NCBI RefSeq assembly: GCF_003129485.1
Contig: NZ_QFFG01000001.1
Coordinates: 744,001-808,000 of the forward strand
Source: Polaribacter aquimarinus
Lineage (GTDB): Bacteria > Bacteroidota > Bacteroidia > Flavobacteriales > Flavobacteriaceae
DNA: 64,000 nucleotides
Direction of reading: 5' to 3'
Below are positions 1-8,435 of the stretch, piece after piece; the stretch's first letter is position 1; the number at the start of each line of letters is the position of its first letter. Below the pieces are notes generated by a model that was given only the letters and a program-made list of their open reading frames with translations, was not told the origin of the DNA and ran no database searches. A program made the translations under genes and the position numbers.

Positions 1-629
1 TCTAATTTTAGAGTATAAAAGTTACGGGTATATGCTCCTTTTTTATCTTTTTCTGATATGGATAAGGTTACTTTAATTTCTGGTTCTATCATAACCGTTT
101 TACGCTTGTTCATTAAACGAAACATGATTGCTCTTTCTTTTTTAAACTTTCGTAAAATCAAGTTATCACTAAATTTGATTTTAGCTTTGGGTTTAGAAAA
201 TCGCCCATACAATAATCCTGTGATAAATGAAAAACTCAACAAACCAATCATCGCTTCAAAAGCAGCCACAAAGTTTGCAGTGATTCCTTTTGGTGCAATT
301 CCTCCATAACCCACAGTTGTTAACGTTTGAGCGCTGAAGAAAAATCCGTTTAAGAAATCTTCTAAAAAAGTACCTTTGGGCTTTGTAATTTGTTCGATAC
401 CTATACTTACATAAATCAATCCAAAAATGATGTTGATTAGGGTATAAGTAAAAATAATTAACAGAAAAAAATGCCACCAAGATATATCTACAAAATAAGC
501 ATATAAATCATTAATACTTCTTTTCCTATTCAAATGTACCACGTTACTGCTTCCATCATCATTAATAATGTCTTTTGCATTTTGTTTTGATTGGTAACCA
601 AAACCTGGATCTCTCGTTTTTCTTGCCAT
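1..629 (-). CDS. Inward-rectifier (Kir-type) potassium channel, 3' end beyond window
   Basis: The gene reads from an ATG at 629 and runs off the left edge of the window, giving about 209 residues. The protein starts with the RDPGFG motif typical of bacterial Kir channels. It has a transmembrane segment, a pore helix and the selectivity filter TTVGYGG (T105-V106-G107-Y108-G109), a second transmembrane segment, and the start of the cytoplasmic Kir beta-sandwich. This is a K+ channel of the inner membrane with two TM helices per subunit. It lies 38 bp downstream of a membrane-protein gene and is probably the last gene of the minus-strand group with tag and the M24 peptidase. Assignment is firm; the C-terminal part is not visible. 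Confidence 0.93.
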   Translation of the reverse strand, partial: MARKTRDPGFGYQSKQNAKDIINDDGSSNVVHLNRKRSINDLYAYFVDISWWHFFLLIIFTYTLINIIFGLIYVSIGIEQITKPKGTFLEDFLNGFFFSAQTLTTVGYGGIAPKGITANFVAAFEAMIGLLSFSFITGLLYGRFSKPKAKIKFSDNLILRKFKKERAIMFRLMNKRKTVMIEPEIKVTLSISEKDKKGAYTRNFYTLKL

Positions 630-666
630 AGTATAAAGAAATAAATTGATACTTAAAGTTATGATT

Positions 667-1428
667 CTAAATGTGACTTTTTCGAATTCTTTTTAACCTT
701 TTCCACGCTTTATTATTTATAAGGATGTAGAAAACAAAACACCCTATATCTAATAAAAAATAGAACAAACTTATACCACTTGGAGGATTGTTACTGGGTA
801 AGGATTCAAAAATTCCAAATGCAATTGGGGGCCATTTCCAACAACCAAATGCTGTTCCACCAATTTCTAATAATGCCACAACAATATACATTGTATAAAA
901 ATATAACCTGTCTTTAGGACGTTTGTAGAGTATCAAAAAAACCAATATTGTCATTAAAAAACCAAAAATATCTGAAAAAAAAATCAAATAAATGGTTGCA
1001 AAAATTAAAATAATATAAGTAAATAGTTCCTCTATAGCTTTGTGATATTTTCTTGCCAGAGCATCTTTACTAAACATTAAAACTCTACCATATAAAGCTG
1101 CATGACCTAAAGGAACATACCAGGGTACATTCTCTAATCTGTACGTATACATCCCCAAATAGACAGAAAAAAAATATTCTCCTAACAAACCTAAAACAAC
1201 GGCTACAAACATCGATTTTCTTACTCGTGGATAAGCCCTTTTATACATCCAAAAGAAACTGAAGATTGCTAAAATATTAATTGGAATTTGAGAGTTTACA
1301 AAATGATTTGTAAAATAAATTCCATCAAAAAAAAGCATGAAAATAAAACCTACAAAAATTCCTATTTTTCTGAGAAAAATATAACCTAATTTGTGTAAAT
1401 CGTTTTTTGGAATACTTGCTACTAGCAT
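667..1428 (-). CDS. Polytopic membrane protein of unknown function
   Basis: 253 residues with about seven or eight hydrophobic stretches, so an inner-membrane protein. I do not recognise the family. A conserved-looking segment near residues 190-225 (GGTAFGCWKWPP, then a run rich in Pro, Ser and Asn before the last helix) could line a polar cavity. Short basic loops (YKRAYPRVRK, YKRPKDR) and a basic C-terminus suggest cytoplasmic faces. The ATG directly abuts the stop of tag (1429), so the two are co-transcribed and perhaps translationally coupled. No role can be deduced from the neighbour alone. Confidence 0.8.
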   Translation of the reverse strand: MLVASIPKNDLHKLGYIFLRKIGIFVGFIFMLFFDGIYFTNHFVNSQIPINILAIFSFFWMYKRAYPRVRKSMFVAVVLGLLGEYFFSVYLGMYTYRLENVPWYVPLGHAALYGRVLMFSKDALARKYHKAIEELFTYIILIFATIYLIFFSDIFGFLMTILVFLILYKRPKDRLYFYTMYIVVALLEIGGTAFGCWKWPPIAFGIFESLPSNNPPSGISLFYFLLDIGCFVFYILINNKAWKRLKRIRKSHI

Positions 1429-1986
1429 TTATGATGGATATTTAAAACAGTTTGTTGTATGATCGTTTACCATACCAACTGCTTGCATAAAAGCATAGAC
1501 AACTGTAGATCCCACAAACTTAAACCCTCTTTTTTTTAAATCTTTAGAGATTTTATCAGACAAAGGTGTTGTAGCCGGAACATCTTCTCTTTTATGAAAT
1601 GTATTTACAATTGGTTTATCATCGACATAGCTCCAAATAAAATTAGAGAAAGAACCAAATTCTTTTTGAACTTCAATAAATAATTGCGCGTTAGTTATAG
1701 CGCTTCTTACTTTCAATTTATTTCTAATGATTCCTGAATCTTGGAGTAAAGATTGGTATTTAGTTTCAGAATATTTTTCAATTTTTTTATAATCAAAATC
1801 ATCAAAAGCTTTTCTAAAGTTTTCTCTTTTATTCAAAATAGTAATCCAGCTTAAACCTGCCTGAAAAGTTTCTAAAATTAAAAACTCAAACAAAGTTTTA
1901 TCATCATAAACTGGCTCACCCCACTCATTGTCATGATAATCTTGATATAGTTTACTATCTGTTACCCAAAAACATCTTTGTTGCAT
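1429..1986 (-). CDS. tag: DNA-3-methyladenine glycosylase I
   Basis: 185 residues, the normal length of the Tag family. It excises 3-methyladenine from alkylated DNA and starts base-excision repair in the cytoplasm. The structural zinc site is visible: C5 (RCFW), H18 (YHDNEWG), H176 and C180 (NDHTTNC), matching the spacing in E. coli Tag (4, 17, 175, 179). The adjacent EFLILETFQAGLSW segment is the family's helix that forms the base pocket. Its start abuts the stop of the upstream M24 peptidase gene, so it is probably the second gene of an operon. Confidence 0.97.
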   Translation of the reverse strand: MQQRCFWVTDSKLYQDYHDNEWGEPVYDDKTLFEFLILETFQAGLSWITILNKRENFRKAFDDFDYKKIEKYSETKYQSLLQDSGIIRNKLKVRSAITNAQLFIEVQKEFGSFSNFIWSYVDDKPIVNTFHKREDVPATTPLSDKISKDLKKRGFKFVGSTVVYAFMQAVGMVNDHTTNCFKYPS

Positions 1987-3330
1987 TTATTTTAATTCAA
2001 TAGGTTTTATACTTGTTTGTCTATCATTTACATATTCAAAAGTGCCTTCTCCATAAAAACCAGCTTCTTCTAGCATAATTCTAATATCTTTATTCCATTC
2101 TTTTATATAAACCGTAGTATTTAGCTCTATGGCATAAGCAGTATTTCTTTCTAAAGGATAATCACCGTTAAAAGGAACACCTCCTTGAGAATCCCACATT
2201 CCGATTGTTGTACCAGCACTATGCCCATATTTACCTAAAGGATGCGTATAGATTGAGGGCCTTAACCCTTCTGATTTTCCTTGTTGTAAAGATGCAGCTA
2301 GAATCTGGTTTCCAGATCTTCCGTCAATCATATTAGAAGTTAAAATGTCTTGCACTCTGTTTCCTTTTTTAAAAGCATTTTTTAAGAATTGAGGAACATC
2401 ATTTTCGTCTGGTTTTAAAACGTAAGCATGTTGTTGACAGTCTGTATTTAAGCCGATATAAGTAATTCCAAAATCGCAATGTAATAAATCTCCAGGCTGA
2501 ATAATTACTTCTTTTTTAGCTTTTGAAAAAGATTCTATGTGCGATTTTAATTTTTCTTTACTTCTCTGTACATCTATAGTTGGGTGAAACCATGTTTCTA
2601 ATCCTAAATCAGTAACTTTCTGACGTAAAAACCAAACTATATCATTTGTTGTTGTTTTACCAGTTGTTATGGTTTTAGAAGAAAAAGCTTCACCTATAAT
2701 ATTGTGAGTAATAGCAACTAAATCTCTAAAAAGTTTCATTTCTTTTTCGGTTCTAGTCTCAATCCATTGGATTGCTAACTTTTCTGCAGATACAATTTTA
2801 CCTTTATAATTTTCTGGTAAATTATTTAAAAAAGCTTCATAATCAGTTTTTACTAAGCCGTCTGCCAAAGCAAAATGTTCTGAAAAATTTAATCCAATTT
2901 TATCCGGATTTCGTTCTTTTATGATATCTACCAAAGCTTTCCATTGATTAGGCTCCTTCTCTTTATCCCAAGCAGATTTTATACTCTTTCCAATATCATA
3001 TCTTGCAACAGCTAAACGTTCTAAAGTATTTTTTTCTTTATTTCTATAAAAAACTATAATGGTTCTTCTTCTAGCATTTAACCACGTTGATGGCAACATG
3101 GTTTTGATAACAGGATCTTCATTATACTCTCTTGAGATAACCACCCACATATCAATCCCAGACTTATCCATCAATTTTGGTAAAAGGTTTGTAAAACGAT
3201 CTTCTAACAATTCGTCTTTTAAAATTGCTCTATTTTTTTCATTTAAAATAGTATACGATTCTATTTTAACCTCTTTATTACAGGAAATCAATAAGAAAGT
3301 TATAGATATAAATAATATTTTTTTTATCAT
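1987..3330 (-). CDS. Xaa-Pro aminopeptidase-like M24 metallopeptidase, lipoprotein
   Basis: 447 residues. The first 17 form a lipoprotein signal (hydrophobic core, then LLISC with C17 as lipidation site), so the enzyme is exported and membrane-anchored. An N-terminal creatinase-like domain (about 35-190) is followed by a pita-bread M24 domain. All five expected dinuclear metal ligands can be located: D286 (HCDFG), D297 (NTD), H370 (YGHSAG), E402 (IELN) and E421/422 (MLEEAG). The family cleaves N-terminal residues preceding proline. A lipoprotein version suggests peptide scavenging in the periplasm. First gene of the tag operon. No clear TAnnTTTG box was found upstream. Confidence 0.9.
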   Translation of the reverse strand: MIKKILFISITFLLISCNKEVKIESYTILNEKNRAILKDELLEDRFTNLLPKLMDKSGIDMWVVISREYNEDPVIKTMLPSTWLNARRRTIIVFYRNKEKNTLERLAVARYDIGKSIKSAWDKEKEPNQWKALVDIIKERNPDKIGLNFSEHFALADGLVKTDYEAFLNNLPENYKGKIVSAEKLAIQWIETRTEKEMKLFRDLVAITHNIIGEAFSSKTITTGKTTTNDIVWFLRQKVTDLGLETWFHPTIDVQRSKEKLKSHIESFSKAKKEVIIQPGDLLHCDFGITYIGLNTDCQQHAYVLKPDENDVPQFLKNAFKKGNRVQDILTSNMIDGRSGNQILAASLQQGKSEGLRPSIYTHPLGKYGHSAGTTIGMWDSQGGVPFNGDYPLERNTAYAIELNTTVYIKEWNKDIRIMLEEAGFYGEGTFEYVNDRQTSIKPIELK

Positions 3331-3474
3331 AATCTTAGTTTTAAAGACATTAAAAATAATGCTAAAAACAACGCTATCGCAATCTCCTTAGATTTTTTTT
3401 TTGTAAATTGATATGTTTACTCAATAAAAGTCTATTTTGACTCATTTATGGTTTTAAAGTTAAAACAACAGTAT

Positions 3475-3482
3475 TACTTTTG
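3475..3482 (+). promoter_or_regulatory. Bacteroidetes -7 promoter box
   Basis: TACTTTTG matches the TAnnTTTG element used by the Bacteroidetes housekeeping sigma factor. It sits 28 nt before the ATG of the lipoprotein gene at 3511. A T-rich element (GTTTT, 3451-3455) lies about 19 nt upstream in the -33 position, without the usual final G. Confidence 0.55.
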
Positions 3483-3510
3483 ATAATAACTATGATAATA
3501 TCTTAAAAAA

Positions 3511-3945
3511 ATGAAAATTATAAAATATTCTATTTCAGTAATACTATTAAGTCTTTTACTATTTGCTTGTGGTTCTTCTCCAATAAAAACAGCAGCTAAA
3601 GACAAAGAAGAACCCGTTGTAATTGCTAACGATAGTTTAGAATACGAAATTATCATTATTGATGTAGGTTTTAATTATTTCTTAAATGCTATTGCTCAAC
3701 CTAAAGGCTTCTACTCTCAAAAATATCTTGAAAACAGAAACAGAGTTTGGGTAACTACTTGGAATATTCGAGTGCAAAATCCTTCTCGTTTTAACCCTAA
3801 TATTTATGAAAACATTATTGATTATCAACCAAGCATAAATTATGGTTACGAAGTAAATTACAAACTATTTAATTACTTTTTGTTTGCACAAAAAAAATAC
3901 AAAATGAGTTTAGGTGGCGGATTTAGAACTAATAGGATTAATTAG
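3511..3945 (+). CDS. DUF6146-like lipoprotein
   Basis: 144 residues with a lipoprotein signal ending LLLFACGSS (C20). The mature part matches my recollection of the flavobacterial DUF6146 family: EYEIIIIDVGFNYFL, then YSQKYLENRN, and IDYQPSINYGYEVNY near the end. Function unknown; the family is small and confined to Bacteroidetes. Its last 8 bases overlap the convergent folA gene, so the two mRNAs would be antisense at their ends. It is preceded by a good -7 box. Confidence 0.82.
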   Translation: MKIIKYSISVILLSLLLFACGSSPIKTAAKDKEEPVVIANDSLEYEIIIIDVGFNYFLNAIAQPKGFYSQKYLENRNRVWVTTWNIRVQNPSRFNPNIYENIIDYQPSINYGYEVNYKLFNYFLFAQKKYKMSLGGGFRTNRIN

Positions 3946-4432
3946 TTACTTTTTTAAAACTCAAAAAACTATAATCGAAACTGTTTTTATTATCAGCTTT
4001 AAAATCTTCTCTTTTAATTTCTTTCCAAACTTTTTTATCTATTTCTGGGAAAAAAGCATCAGCCTCAAACTCTTGGTGCACTAGAGTAATGTCTAAGCGA
4101 TCTACTAAATCTTTTTCCATAACTTCTTTGTAAATCTGAGCTCCACCTATTATAAAAATCTTTTCTTCAGAAGAAGCTAATTCGATTGCTTCTTCTAAAC
4201 TATGCGCAATTAAACATCCATCTTTATAATAATTCTTATTTCTAGTAATAATAATTGTAGTTCTATTCGGTAAAGGTTTTCCAATAGATTCAAATGTATT
4301 TCTACCCATTAAAATATAATGTCCAGAGGTAATTTTTTTAAAACGTTTTAAATCTGCTGGTAAATGCCAAATTAAATCATTATTCTTACCTAAGGCATTA
4401 TTTTTTGCAATTGCTGCAATAATTGTAATCAT
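3938..4432 (-). CDS. folA: Dihydrofolate reductase
   Basis: 164 residues, typical for bacterial DHFR. It reduces dihydrofolate to tetrahydrofolate with NADPH in the cytoplasm. Visible family features: N-terminal ITIIAAIAKNNALGKNNDLIWHL (substrate loop with IWHLPAD, D27-equivalent), MGRNTFESIG (NADPH loop), RTTIIITRN, and FIIGGAQIY. It overlaps the convergent lipoprotein gene by 8 bp. thyA, whose reaction makes dihydrofolate, lies only 700 bp away on the same strand but is separated by other genes and a terminator, so it is near but not in the same transcript. Confidence 0.97.
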   Translation of the reverse strand: MITIIAAIAKNNALGKNNDLIWHLPADLKRFKKITSGHYILMGRNTFESIGKPLPNRTTIIITRNKNYYKDGCLIAHSLEEAIELASSEEKIFIIGGAQIYKEVMEKDLVDRLDITLVHQEFEADAFFPEIDKKVWKEIKREDFKADNKNSFDYSFLSFKKVTN

Positions 4433-4452
4433 AAAATCTATTAATTGTTGGA

Positions 4453-4460
4453 CAAAATTA
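4453..4460 (-). promoter_or_regulatory. -7 promoter box for folA
   Basis: On the minus strand the bases read TAATTTTG, an exact TAnnTTTG match, about 20 nt before the folA ATG. No clear -33 TTTG was found at the right spacing. Confidence 0.45.
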
Positions 4461-4679
4461 AACCAATTCTCTTCAGGTTTGACGTTTTATACCATTTTTA
4501 AGACAAATTTATTAACAGCGAATACGTTTTCGGCATAAAAACCCTGAAAATCAAGCAAAAAGAAATCATCCTTTTTTTATACAAACTACAATTTAGTATT
4601 CCTTTTATTTGGAATTATCAATAATTTGCATAAGCATTTTATCAAACTGATAATTCTTCAAAATTCTTTAAAAACATCG

Positions 4680-4710
4680 TTTGTCATATAAGCAAACTTC
4701 TATAATTTTA
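4680..4710 (+). promoter_or_regulatory. Promoter for the glycogen-binding-like gene
   Basis: TTTG (4680-4683), a 19-nt spacer and TAATTTTA (4703-4710) fit the Bacteroidetes -33/-7 promoter, with one mismatch in the last base of the -7 box. The predicted transcript would start near 4717, giving a leader of about 34 nt before the ATG at 4751. Confidence 0.55.
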
Positions 4711-4750
4711 CCGAAAAATTTGAAATAAATAATTCTGAAAATAAATAATT

Positions 4751-5047
4751 ATGGCAATTAAAAAACAATTTTTGAAAAGTAAACCAGTTTGTAAAGTAAC
4801 TTTTACTGTTCCTGCTGAAGAGGCTAAAAAAGTAGCAGTCGTAGGTAGTTTTAATGAGTGGAACGAAAAAGCAACTCCATTAAAGAAATTAAAAAACGGA
4901 TCTTTTAAAGGAACTGTTGATTTAGAAGCTGGAAATTCTTATGAATTTAGATATTTAGTTGACGGGAACTATGTAAACGAAGAAGCTGCAGATGCTTTCG
5001 CTTGGAGCGATTTTGCTGGAGCTGACAACAGTGTATTAAACTTGTAA
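4751..5047 (+). CDS. Small isoamylase early-set (CBM48-like) domain protein
   Basis: 98 residues made up of a single immunoglobulin-like domain. The segment VAVVGSFNEWNEKATPLKK, followed by FRYLVDGNYVNEEAAD, is the signature of the isoamylase N-terminal / AMPK-type glycogen-binding domain. There is no catalytic domain and no signal peptide, so it is a free-standing cytoplasmic domain. Such single-domain proteins are common in Flavobacteria; binding to glycogen or another glucan is a family-based guess. It is a single-gene transcript with its own promoter and a strong terminator. Confidence 0.85.
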   Translation: MAIKKQFLKSKPVCKVTFTVPAEEAKKVAVVGSFNEWNEKATPLKKLKNGSFKGTVDLEAGNSYEFRYLVDGNYVNEEAADAFAWSDFAGADNSVLNL

Positions 5048-5068
5048 CAGAAATGTTGTGAAATGACA

Positions 5069-5106
5069 AAAAGAGCTTTCAATTTTTTTTTGAAAGCTCT
5101 TTTTAT
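5069..5106. terminator. Bidirectional intrinsic terminator
   Basis: Stem AGAGCTTTCA (5072-5081) pairs with TGAAAGCTCT (5091-5100) around a T-rich loop, followed by T5 on the plus strand and preceded by A5 (a T-run on the minus strand). It would end both the small gene at 4751 and convergent thyA. Confidence 0.85.
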
Positions 5107-5123
5107 TTTACAAAAAATATTTT

Positions 5124-5948
5124 TTAAACTGCAACTACACCTTTTATATGAGGATGTGGATTATAATTAATGAGTTCAAAATCGTCAAAAGTAAAATCTA
5201 AAATACTTTTTACTTTTGGATTAATTTTCATTTTTGGTAAAGGCCTAATATCTCTAGACAACTGTAATTCTAATTGTTCTTTATGATTATTATAGATATG
5301 TGCATCTCCAAAAGTATGGATAAACTCTCCTACTTCATAACCACATACTTGGGCAATCATCATGGTAAATAATGCATATGAGGCAATATTAAAAGGAACA
5401 CCCAAAAAGATATCTGCACTTCTTTGATATAGTTGGCAAGATAATTTTCCATCTGCAACATAAAACTGAAAAAAAGCGTGACAAGGAGGTAAAGCAGCCT
5501 TTCCGTTTGCAACATTTTCTGAAAAAGATTTTGAAGTGTCTGGTAGTACAGAAGGATTCCATGCAGAAACTAACATCCTTCTAGAATTTGGATTGTGCTT
5601 AAGTGATTTTATAACTTCTTCTAACTGATCAATCTCATCACTATTCCAATTTCTCCATTGGTGTCCATAAACAGGTCCTAAATCTCCATTTTCATCAGCC
5701 CACTCATTCCAAATTCTTACTCCGTTTTCTTGTAAGTATTTGATATTTGTATCTCCATTAATAAACCAAAGTAATTCATAAACGATTGATTTTAAATGTA
5801 ACTTTTTTGTAGTTACCATTGGAAAACCTTCACTTAAGTCAAATCGCATTTGATAACCAAAAACACTCTTTGTTCCGGTCCCTGTTCTATCTCCTTTTTC
5901 GTTTCCGTTTTCTAAAACGTGTTTTACTAAGTCGTGATACTGCTTCAT
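5124..5948 (-). CDS. thyA: Thymidylate synthase
   Basis: 274 residues. It converts dUMP to dTMP with methylenetetrahydrofolate, producing dihydrofolate that FolA recycles. The catalytic cysteine is C156 in [12 protein letters not shown]; other family signatures are [12 protein letters not shown] at the N-terminus, [37 protein letters not shown] and [17 protein letters not shown] ([10 protein letters not shown]). It is about ten residues longer than the E. coli enzyme because of an insert before the catalytic loop (around 138-150). It lies between two terminators and is probably a single-gene transcript. Confidence 0.98.
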   Translation of the reverse strand: MKQYHDLVKHVLENGNEKGDRTGTGTKSVFGYQMRFDLSEGFPMVTTKKLHLKSIVYELLWFINGDTNIKYLQENGVRIWNEWADENGDLGPVYGHQWRNWNSDEIDQLEEVIKSLKHNPNSRRMLVSAWNPSVLPDTSKSFSENVANGKAALPPCHAFFQFYVADGKLSCQLYQRSADIFLGVPFNIASYALFTMMIAQVCGYEVGEFIHTFGDAHIYNNHKEQLELQLSRDIRPLPKMKINPKVKSILDFTFDDFELINYNPHPHIKGVVAV

Positions 5949-5983
5949 AATCTTTCAAAATTTAGTGCCAACTAAAATAAAAA

Positions 5984-6012
5984 AAGCTTCAATTCTAAAA
6001 AGATTGAAGCTT
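5984..6012 (-). terminator. Intrinsic terminator of the nucleoside-transporter operon
   Basis: AAGCTTCAAT (5984-5993) pairs with ATTGAAGCTT (6003-6012). On the minus strand the stem is followed by a run of T, so it ends transcription coming from 7466 and insulates thyA. Confidence 0.8.
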
Positions 6013-6062
6013 AAATTAATATTATAAAGTTATCAACTATTTTTTGATAACATATTTAAAAA

Positions 6063-7466
6063 CTATCCAATAATCATACCTGCAATAGTTGCAGACATTA
6101 AAGAAGCTATTGTACCTCCGATTAAAGCTTTCATCCCAAATTCTGATAACGTTTTACGCTGTCCTGGAGCTAAAGATCCAATACCACCAATTTGAATTCC
6201 AATTGAAGCAAAATTAGCAAAACCACACAACATATAGGTTGCCATAATAACAGATTTATTAAAAGTTAAATGGGTTGCATTTGCAACATTTTTTAATTCT
6301 GCTAATTGTATATAACCTACAAATTCGCTAGCTGCTAATTTAATTCCTAATAATTGCCCCATCATAGAAGTATCTGGAGTTGGCACACCAATTAACCACA
6401 TTAAAGGAGCAAAAATAGAACCTAAAATAAACTCCAAAGACAATGCTTTATAAGAAGTATTTGCTGCAATAATTTCGTTTAAAGCAGTCATATCACCTAC
6501 CCAACCTAAAATACCATTTAACATTGCAATAACAGCAACAAAAACCAATAACATTGCACCAACATTTACTGCTAATCGCAATCCTTCTGTGGTTCCATTA
6601 GCGATAGCATCTAAAATATTAGACCCAATTTTTTCTTGAGAAACGGTTACATCTGTATTTACTTTTTCTGTTTGTGGATATAAAATTTTCGAAATAACTA
6701 TAGCTCCAGGAGCCGCCATAACTGATGCTGCTAAAAGGTGTTTCGCAAAAACCAACTCTAAATTTTTATCCCCTCCTCCAAGAAAACCTATGTAAGCTGC
6801 TAAAACAGCACCAGCAACCGTTGCCATTCCGCCAATCATTACCAACAACATTTCTGACTTATTCATTTTTTCTAAATAAGCTTTTATCAACAAAGGTGCC
6901 TCTGTTTGTCCTAAGAAGATGTTCCCTGCAACAGATAAACTTTCCATACCAGAAATCCCTAAAAACTTAGACAAAACTATTGCTAATAATTTCACTATTT
7001 TTTGAATAATTCCTAAATAAAACAGTAGTGATGTTAATGCCGAAAAGAAAATAATCGTTGGCAGTACCTGAAAAGCAAATATGTATCCAAAAGTATTCAT
7101 ATCTCCAACCATACCTGCAAATAAAAACTCACTACCTGCTTTTGTATATTCTAATATTTCTATAAATATACCTCCAACAAATTCAAATAAAGACTGAATA
7201 AATTTCACTTTTAAAACTCCAATGGCAATTAATAATTGAAGTGCTAAACCAATACCTACTTTTTTCCAATCGATAGCTTTTTTGTTTGCACTAAATAAAA
7301 ATGCAATAACAATTAAAGAAAACATACCTAATATACCCCGCCACAAACTTCCTAAAGAAAATCCTTGACTAGCCAGTATTTTAGATACAGCTATAGTAGT
7401 TTCTGTATTTTGAGAAAACATTGAAACCGAAAACAAACAGAAAGCTACTAATAGTATTTTTTTCAT
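6063..7466 (-). CDS. Concentrative nucleoside transporter (NupC/CNT family)
   Basis: 467 residues. The CNT family imports nucleosides together with Na+ or H+ across the inner membrane. Visible CNT features are GQTEAPLLIKAYLEKMNKSE in the first re-entrant loop region, GGMATVAGAVLAAYIGFLG, and the second hairpin with GVPTPDTSMMGQLLGIK and ELKN, then LCGFANFASIGIQIGGIGSLAP. The N-terminus (first 19 residues, ending MFSQ) looks like a cleavable signal peptide before the usual CNT helices, so the true start may place the first helix differently. It follows the DUF151 gene by 14 bp. Confidence 0.93.
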   Translation of the reverse strand: MKKILLVAFCLFSVSMFSQNTETTIAVSKILASQGFSLGSLWRGILGMFSLIVIAFLFSANKKAIDWKKVGIGLALQLLIAIGVLKVKFIQSLFEFVGGIFIEILEYTKAGSEFLFAGMVGDMNTFGYIFAFQVLPTIIFFSALTSLLFYLGIIQKIVKLLAIVLSKFLGISGMESLSVAGNIFLGQTEAPLLIKAYLEKMNKSEMLLVMIGGMATVAGAVLAAYIGFLGGGDKNLELVFAKHLLAASVMAAPGAIVISKILYPQTEKVNTDVTVSQEKIGSNILDAIANGTTEGLRLAVNVGAMLLVFVAVIAMLNGILGWVGDMTALNEIIAANTSYKALSLEFILGSIFAPLMWLIGVPTPDTSMMGQLLGIKLAASEFVGYIQLAELKNVANATHLTFNKSVIMATYMLCGFANFASIGIQIGGIGSLAPGQRKTLSEFGMKALIGGTIASLMSATIAGMIIG

Positions 7467-7480
7467 GTATAGATTTTTAA

Positions 7481-8092
7481 TTAAGAACGCTTACTTATTT
7501 CGTCTCTAATTTTAGCAGCCAATTCATAGTTCTCATTTGCCACTGCAGCATTTAACTTACTATTTAATTCTTGCATTGATAAATCCGAAAAATCGTTATC
7601 TTTTTTGATAACCAACTCCTCTAATTCAAGAGAATCTTCTTCTGGTTCTGAAGTTTCTTTTATGGATAACTCTTCTTCAATTTTAAGGTAAATTCCGGCC
7701 TTTTCTAAGATGTTTTCATACGTATAAATTGGTGCCTGAAAACGAACAGCAATCGCAATAGCATCCGATGTTCTAGTATCTATAGTCTCTTCTACCCCAT
7801 CTTTCTCACAAATTAAACTAGAGAAGAAAACACCATCTACCAATTTATGAATAATTACCTCTTTTACAGTAATTAGAAAACGGTCTGAAAAGGTTTTAAA
7901 TAAATCGTGAGTTAACGGTCTTGGAGGTCTAATTTCTGTTTCTAAAGCAATTGCAATAGACTGTGCTTCAAAAGCTCCAATAATAATTGGTAATGTCCTA
8001 GTACCTTCTACTTCACTTAAAACCAAAGCATAAGCTCCACTTTGCGTTTGACTATAGGAAATACCTTTAATGTTTAATTGTATTAAACTCAT
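7481..8092 (-). CDS. Bifunctional nuclease family (DUF151) protein with C-terminal UVR motif
   Basis: 203 residues. The first about 135 form the DUF151 domain (IIGAFEAQSIAIALE, RPLTHDL, DARTSDAIAIAVR-like TRTSDAIAIAVR). Residues about 168-203 form a UvrB/UvrC-type UVR motif (LNSKLNAAVANENYELAAKIRDEI). An acidic linker joins the two. Plant and archaeal relatives have RNase/DNase activity; the bacterial role is not settled. It lies 14 bp upstream of the nucleoside transporter, so a link with nucleotide salvage is possible but only inferred. Confidence 0.92.
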   Translation of the reverse strand: MSLIQLNIKGISYSQTQSGAYALVLSEVEGTRTLPIIIGAFEAQSIAIALETEIRPPRPLTHDLFKTFSDRFLITVKEVIIHKLVDGVFFSSLICEKDGVEETIDTRTSDAIAIAVRFQAPIYTYENILEKAGIYLKIEEELSIKETSEPEEDSLELEELVIKKDNDFSDLSMQELNSKLNAAVANENYELAAKIRDEISKRS

Positions 8093-8104
8093 AAAATCTT
8101 TCTA

Positions 8105-8112
8105 CAAATCTA
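8105..8112 (-). promoter_or_regulatory. -7 promoter box for the DUF151-transporter operon
   Basis: Minus strand reads TAGATTTG, an exact TAnnTTTG match, 12 nt before the ATG at 8092. The transcript would have a leader of only about 6 nt. Confidence 0.5.
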
Positions 8113-8353
8113 AAAAAGCTGTTTTTGTTGGTTGATTGCTTTTTAGAGGGCACAATTTAATAAAAATAATAGCTTAAAAATTGTTATTTCTATAAAAATA
8201 ACAAATATAAATTACACAACTATCGAAAGATTAAAAACATTTACTTGAACTTATTTCTTTTCATCATTTTATAAAAATGTAATCACTTTTACAAGCTCAA
8301 GAAAACACATGGCTAAGAAAATGAATATAAGTTATTTTACTTCAACTTTAAAT

Positions 8354-8384
8354 AAAAAACCTATCAAACAATAATTTGATAGGT
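8354..8384 (-). terminator. Intrinsic terminator after etfA
   Basis: ACCTATCAAA (8359-8368) pairs with TTTGATAGGT (8375-8384) around a 6-nt loop. On the minus strand the stem is followed by TTTTTTA, so it ends the etf transcript. Confidence 0.82.
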
Positions 8385-8435
8385 CTTTGATAACTCTGTT
8401 ACTTTCAAAAGAATTAAAGTGCTTTTAAAAAGGAT

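Larger units (their letters stand above)
4433..4750. other. 318-bp intergenic region with divergent promoters
   Basis: This gap separates divergent folA and the small gene at 4751. It holds a -7 box for folA (4453-4460) and a promoter for the plus-strand gene (4680-4710). I see no ORF of convincing composition, no hairpin terminator and no RNA gene in the rest; it is plain AT-rich sequence. Confidence 0.5.
8093..8435. other. 343-bp intergenic region
   Basis: It contains the promoter box of the upstream operon (8105-8112) and the terminator of etfA (8359-8384). Between about 8115 and 8350 I see only AT-rich sequence. A 21-codon open frame at 8309-8374 runs into the terminator hairpin and is not believable as a gene. 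Confidence 0.5.

Noticed and set aside
6725..6970. 81-codon plus-strand ORF antisense to the nucleoside transporter
   Set aside because: Lies wholly inside a strongly conserved gene on the other strand; composition is that of a shadow frame.
8309..8374. 21-codon ORF starting MAKKMNIS in the gap before etfA's terminator
   Set aside because: It runs into the terminator hairpin and has no promoter or conserved look.
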